Shown: positions 6,468 through 9,350 of the stretch, in pieces
Position numbering within the stretch: position 1 is the first letter of the stretch
Layout: each line of letters starts with the position of its first letter
NCBI GenBank assembly: GCA_002469975.1
Contig: DKMG01000112.1
Span: 1 to 9,350, forward strand
Source: Proteobacteria bacterium UBA7420
GTDB taxonomy: Bacteria > Pseudomonadota > Gammaproteobacteria > Magnimaribacterales > D2472
Direction of reading: 5' to 3'
Length of the DNA stretch: 9,350 nt
Program-made: the position numbers and the translations under genes
Notes under the pieces: model-generated
Told to the model about the DNA's origin: nothing
The model's input: only the letters and a program-made list of their open reading frames with translations
Database searches by the model: none

Positions 6468-6896
6468 CTAACTTCTATTCATAAAATCATCTAAATTAAT
6501 ATCACTTGGCTGCGCATCAGCTAGTTGAGAAATAGAGTTTTCATCCCAGAATGCCCTTCCACTAATAATTTTACCAGTTTCATTGATTACGAAATGGTCA
6601 ACAATTGCAATGTTCATTCCTGTGTTATCTGCAGTATTGCGAACCTCCATGGTTGCTTGCAAGATACCTTCATTGGAGCATATGATTGTTTTCACATTGG
6701 TCGGAGTTATCGTCATTCCTTCGACATGACCAAAATCCCAGAACTCAGATATAGCTTGAATACCGTCACATGGTTCGGCACCAACAGGATCCTCAAAGAT
6801 AGCCGACGGATCCCATAATGTTAGAAATAAATCTTTATCATTTGTTGAGTAAGCGAGCACATAATTATCTAAAGCAGACTGAACTTTTTGTTTCAT
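6468..6896 (-). CDS. Delta5-3-ketosteroid isomerase-like NTF2-fold protein
   Basis: This is a 142-residue NTF2/SnoaL-fold protein whose sequence follows bacterial ketosteroid isomerase (KSI), the enzyme that moves a steroid C5-C6 double bond to C4-C5. Compared from memory with the Comamonas testosteroni enzyme, the catalytic set is retained: Y12 for Tyr14 in 'NYVLAY', D36 for the general base Asp38 in 'FEDPVGAEP', and D100 for the oxyanion-hole Asp99 in 'IVDHF'. The surrounding 'FEDPVG', 'GIQAI' and 'GKIISGRA' also match. The last ~20 residues extend beyond the usual KSI end. The gene starts one base after the BaiE-like stop, with a GAGG Shine-Dalgarno at 6903-6906. Neighbouring steroid-type oxidoreductases support a steroid or related fused-ring substrate. 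A role as a hydratase or an isomerase on another compound cannot be excluded. Confidence 0.75.
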   Translation of the reverse strand: MKQKVQSALDNYVLAYSTNDKDLFLTLWDPSAIFEDPVGAEPCDGIQAISEFWDFGHVEGMTITPTNVKTIICSNEGILQATMEVRNTADNTGMNIAIVDHFVINETGKIISGRAFWDENSISQLADAQPSDINLDDFMNRS

Positions 6897-6897
6897 T

Positions 6898-7389
6898 TTA
6901 AACCTCTTTTGTAATGCCTTTTTCTTTAAGCAATATTTTAGTAAATTCTATATCGGAACTGATGGGTGAAACTTGCTCCCATATTCTGTCATATTCAGAA
7001 TGACTAATCAGCCAGCGGCCATCTTCCTTAATGTATTTATCCAAATAAAGGGCTGTACCCTGAGTGACAGTGTTGTGGTCAAGATTGTAAAAAATATCCT
7101 GAAGATACCACTTACCATTAGCTTCGGTTCCTGAGGTGACTTCAATCTCTGGATGGTGACCTGTATGCATCGCGCAAGCCTGATTATGGAATGAGTAGCG
7201 CAGGCTTTCTGTTATCTTCTGCTTCCCTTGTGACTCCCATCTATAGGTTCCACCTCGGTAATCGACTGTTACGTCTTCAGTAAAGATAGCATCCAGTAAC
7301 TCAAAATCAGCCATATCAATAGCTCTAAAATATCTATGCTTTAAGTTTTTAATATCTTCGATGTCTAAGAGTTTCTGTAGTTGATCCAT
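6898..7389 (-). CDS. BaiE-like (bile acid 7alpha-dehydratase-like) SnoaL-fold protein
   Basis: This is a 163-residue SnoaL_4/NTF2-fold protein. Its closest recognisable relative is BaiE, which removes the 7alpha-hydroxyl from 3-oxo-delta4 bile-acid CoA intermediates. By memory-based alignment, the BaiE active-site residues Tyr30, Asp35, Tyr54, His83, Asp106 and Arg146 correspond to Y20, D25, Y44, H75, D98 and R135. Shared segments include 'KHRYFRAID' (17-25), 'MHTGHHPEIEV' (74-84), 'GKWYLQD' (92-98) and 'YLDKYIKEDGRW' (115-126). The start is supported by GAGGT at 7397-7401, seven bases before the ATG. The gene lies between an SDR (5-base spacer) and a KSI-like gene (1-base spacer), in a run led by a ketosteroid-dehydrogenase-like flavoprotein. 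That context supports steroid dehydration, as proposed for Hsh2-type dehydratases of bile-salt-degrading proteobacteria. Related SnoaL-like proteins act on other substrates, so the exact reaction is inferred. Confidence 0.72.
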   Translation of the reverse strand: MDQLQKLLDIEDIKNLKHRYFRAIDMADFELLDAIFTEDVTVDYRGGTYRWESQGKQKITESLRYSFHNQACAMHTGHHPEIEVTSGTEANGKWYLQDIFYNLDHNTVTQGTALYLDKYIKEDGRWLISHSEYDRIWEQVSPISSDIEFTKILLKEKGITKEV

Positions 7390-7394
7390 AATTG

Positions 7395-8147
7395 TTACCT
7401 CAAAAAAGCTTGGCCGCCATCTAGCATGATGGTTGAGCCAGTAATATAAGACATGCCATCACTGAATAAATGACAGACGGCCTCACCGATATCGTCTTTG
7501 CAGTCCCCAACCCTGCCTAGAGGAATTGTTTGAACAAATGCACTAGCCTCTTCAGGTCTTTCATTCATCCACCACTCCATGCCAGTTGATTTAGCTAGCG
7601 GCATAATGCAATTCACTAAAATATTATCTTGCCCCCACTCTACAGCAGCAGTTCTGGAAATGGCTCTGATTGCCTCTTTGACAGATGCGTAAGCCCCGTA
7701 ACCCTCTGAGTCTGCTCTTAGTGCGGACGAGCTTGCAAGATTGATAATCTTACCTCCTCCTTTTAGATAGGGATGACATAGTTTCATAAAACGAAAAGTA
7801 GCTAATGGACCAGATTTCCAGCCATTCTCAAATGCCTCATCATCAACATGAAGCAGGTTGCCCAATGGAACCTCTTGAGCATTATTTACAAGAAAATCAA
7901 TGGATGAAAATTTCTCAATTGTTTGAAGAATCGCTTTTTCAATGTCAGATTTATTTTTTACATCACACTCAATAGCTGTTGCTGAGCCACCTTTCTGAAT
8001 AATTTGATCAGCTACTTCCTGGACCTTTGATAAGGTTCTTCCCACCAAGGCCACATTTGCTTTATGCGCAGAGAGAGCCATGGCGATGCCTTTTCCAACG
8101 CCTTGACCGGCTCCTGTAATTACAGCTGTTTTACCAGTGAAGTCCAT
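7395..8147 (-). CDS. Short-chain dehydrogenase/reductase (SDR), possible hydroxysteroid dehydrogenase
   Basis: This is a 250-residue classical SDR that oxidises an alcohol or reduces a ketone with NAD(P). Visible features are the cofactor loop TGAGQGVG (11-18), D62 in 'CDVKN', NNAQ at 88-91 (NNAG in most members), the catalytic serine at 139/140, and YASVK at 153-157 with Y153 and K157. R37 after the second strand suggests NADP(H) rather than NAD(H) (inference). The helix-4 Asn of the usual N-S-Y-K tetrad is not where expected: 'WKSGPLATF' (110-118) has Gly or Ser there. The C-terminus 'YITGSTIMLDGGQ' is standard. Its ATG directly follows the TAA of the flavoprotein gene, so the two are coupled. 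In this context, a 3- or 7-hydroxysteroid dehydrogenase role is plausible but not shown. Confidence 0.85.
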   Translation of the reverse strand: MDFTGKTAVITGAGQGVGKGIAMALSAHKANVALVGRTLSKVQEVADQIIQKGGSATAIECDVKNKSDIEKAILQTIEKFSSIDFLVNNAQEVPLGNLLHVDDEAFENGWKSGPLATFRFMKLCHPYLKGGGKIINLASSSALRADSEGYGAYASVKEAIRAISRTAAVEWGQDNILVNCIMPLAKSTGMEWWMNERPEEASAFVQTIPLGRVGDCKDDIGEAVCHLFSDGMSYITGSTIMLDGGQAFLR

Positions 8148-9350
8148 TTAAAAATTAGACCCTGTAATATCTTTTGCAGCAAGATAGCCAAAAGTCATAG
8201 CAGGACCCAAGGTTGAACCTGGACCCGGGTAAGTTGGCAAGAGTGCGGTCGAAGTATTACCACAAGCATATAGACCTGAAATTGGATTGCCATCTGGTCG
8301 AAGAACTCTAGCCTTGGTGTCGATCACCAACCCACCAGCTGTTCCCATCTCCCCTGGATACAAAACCATACAGTAATAAGGGCCTTTTTCTAAAGGGGCA
8401 AGGCAAGGATTCGGCTCAACTGAGGGATCTCCGTAATAGCGGTCATAGACACTATCACCTCTTTGCAAATCTAGATCTTTCCCGGTTACCGAATATTCAT
8501 TCACTTTTTGCTGTGTGGCAAGCAGACCGGTAATATCAATACCAGCAATTTCAGCTAACTCTTCGAGTGTTTCTCCCTTAGACAAAAAAGATGGTGTCCA
8601 CCAATCCTTAGGGACAGCAGAGTCTGGCTGCATGCTGCCTTGTAAGAGAGGGCCACAAGGTCTATTTTTTCTAAAAGTGCTATCAAAGATCATGTAACAA
8701 GGTGCGCATGGATTACCTTCATCGAATTTCTTAAACATGTCATTAACAAAGCTAACATAATTTTGCGATTCATTTGAAAACCTTTCACCGTTTTTATTAA
8801 CTGTGTAGTTCCCAGGCATTGATTTATCTACCATTGAAAGCCACCCCTTTTCCTGGCCTGGAACTTTCATAGTGGTGGACCACCAGCCAGTATCCATTTG
8901 ATGAGTGTCAGCACCTAGTTTAAGAGCTGCTTTTAATGCATCCCCGGTGTTGTGAGTATTAGCTGCGCTCCAGTCTGCATTACTTGGTTTTGGTAGGTAC
9001 TTGTCACGTAAGTCCTGATTGCGTTCAAAACCTCCAGCTGCCAAAATAACTGCTTTGTTTGCTTTAATTAAAACTTCTTTTCCGTCCATAGTGGCCTTGA
9101 TACCAATCACGTCACCATTGTCATCAATTAAGTCAGTCATGGCGGTTTCAGTCCACATATCAACTTGCCTCTCTTTGAGAGAGATCAATAGACGAGCAAC
9201 ACCAGCATTACCCATGGTTAGTCTTCTGTCCTTCCAGCCCCATTTCATTCGCATGGGTATATCTAAAATGTATTTAGTAAATAATTTTGCGAACTGCATT
9301 TTCCATCCAGGCAGAGCTCCAAGGAGAAGTTGGCCTTCTACTTGAGTAAA
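8148..9350 (-). CDS. 3-ketosteroid-dehydrogenase-like FAD flavoprotein (5' end outside window)
   Basis: This is a flavoprotein of the FAD_binding_2 / 3-ketosteroid dehydrogenase family, which introduces a C1-C2 or C4-C5 double bond into 3-oxosteroids. The frame stays open to the window edge, so the ATG at 9297-9299 is internal; 400 residues are visible and the N-terminal FAD loop is missing. Evidence includes 'GNAGVARLLISL', 'VILAAGGFERN' (9050-9018), and the C-terminal FAD segment 'GGLVIDTKARVL...GLYACGN'. 'PTYPGPGSTLGPAMTFGY' (8234-8181) contains Tyr (codon 8229-8231) and Gly (8217-8219), spaced like the catalytic Tyr487/Gly491 of Rhodococcus KstD1. The tyrosine expected near 'FRKNRPCGPL' seems to be Arg (8661-8663). 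It is the first visible gene of the minus-strand cluster. Fumarate-reductase-like enzymes share the fold, but the YPGPG segment favours the ketosteroid type. Confidence 0.82.
   Translation of the reverse strand, partial: FTQVEGQLLLGALPGWKMQFAKLFTKYILDIPMRMKWGWKDRRLTMGNAGVARLLISLKERQVDMWTETAMTDLIDDNGDVIGIKATMDGKEVLIKANKAVILAAGGFERNQDLRDKYLPKPSNADWSAANTHNTGDALKAALKLGADTHQMDTGWWSTTMKVPGQEKGWLSMVDKSMPGNYTVNKNGERFSNESQNYVSFVNDMFKKFDEGNPCAPCYMIFDSTFRKNRPCGPLLQGSMQPDSAVPKDWWTPSFLSKGETLEELAEIAGIDITGLLATQQKVNEYSVTGKDLDLQRGDSVYDRYYGDPSVEPNPCLAPLEKGPYYCMVLYPGEMGTAGGLVIDTKARVLRPDGNPISGLYACGNTSTALLPTYPGPGSTLGPAMTFGYLAAKDITGSNF

Noticed and set aside
6525..6818. Plus-strand open frame of 97 codons opposite the KSI-like gene
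   Set aside because: Antisense to a gene with conserved catalytic residues; its composition looks like a shadow frame.
9297..9299. ATG at 9299 (minus) as the start of the flavoprotein
   Set aside because: Seventeen more in-frame codons run to the window edge, and the FAD-binding N-terminus expected for the family has not yet appeared, so the gene continues outside.
9019..9345. Plus-strand open frame of 108 codons opposite the flavoprotein gene
   Set aside because: No recognisable domain, no ribosome binding site, and it is fully antisense to a well-supported gene.

Overview
The window looks like a stretch of a compact, fairly AT-rich gammaproteobacterial chromosome. RNase T of the E. coli type, a Grx4-type CGFS glutaredoxin and a MetG with a C-terminal tRNA-binding domain point to Gammaproteobacteria. 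The short or absent spacers suggest a streamlined, probably marine lineage (SAR86-like would fit), but that assignment is an inference. No rRNA, tRNA, mobile element, CRISPR array or frameshifted gene was seen. Coding density is very high: the only spacer over 60 bases is 4791-4922.

Layout. (1) 1-2412, plus strand: the 3' part of metG, a thioredoxin-reductase-like ferredoxin-NADP reductase, and an RnfB-like iron-sulfur protein with no membrane anchor. They are joined by a 4-base overlap and a 4-base gap, so they look co-transcribed. (2) 2401-3420, minus: an amino-acid dehydrogenase of the Leu/Phe/Glu dehydrogenase family, overlapping the rnfB end by 12 bases. (3) 3471-4061, plus: rnt (RNase T), divergent from the dehydrogenase. 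(4) 4065-5375: a divergent pair, a metallo-beta-lactamase-fold protein (minus) and a bacterioferritin-like protein (plus), separated by 132 bases holding two Fur-box-like palindromes 21 bases apart. This is probably an iron-regulated divergon. (5) 9350-5382, minus: six head-to-tail genes with spacers of 0 to 13 bases or a 1-base overlap. In transcription order they are a 3-ketosteroid-dehydrogenase-like flavoprotein (5' end outside the window), an SDR oxidoreductase, a SnoaL/NTF2-fold protein resembling bile-acid 7alpha-dehydratase BaiE, a second NTF2-fold protein resembling delta5-3-ketosteroid isomerase, pdxJ and grxD.

How the genes may work together. The first four genes of region 5 together supply the chemistry expected for oxidising and dehydrating a steroid ring system: flavin-dependent 1,2- or 4,5-dehydrogenation, alcohol/ketone redox, loss of a 7-hydroxyl, and double-bond isomerisation. 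Both NTF2-fold proteins keep the catalytic residues of the enzymes they resemble, as far as memory-based comparison shows. This is the strongest candidate for an undescribed system here: a small steroid or bile-acid-like modification cluster in a probable marine gammaproteobacterium, fused transcriptionally to vitamin B6 synthesis (pdxJ) and Fe-S/redox (grxD) genes. The substrate is not shown by the sequence. Other points of interest are the soluble RnfB paired with an FNR, and the Fur-box divergon linking a ferritin-like protein with an uncharacterised MBL-fold protein.
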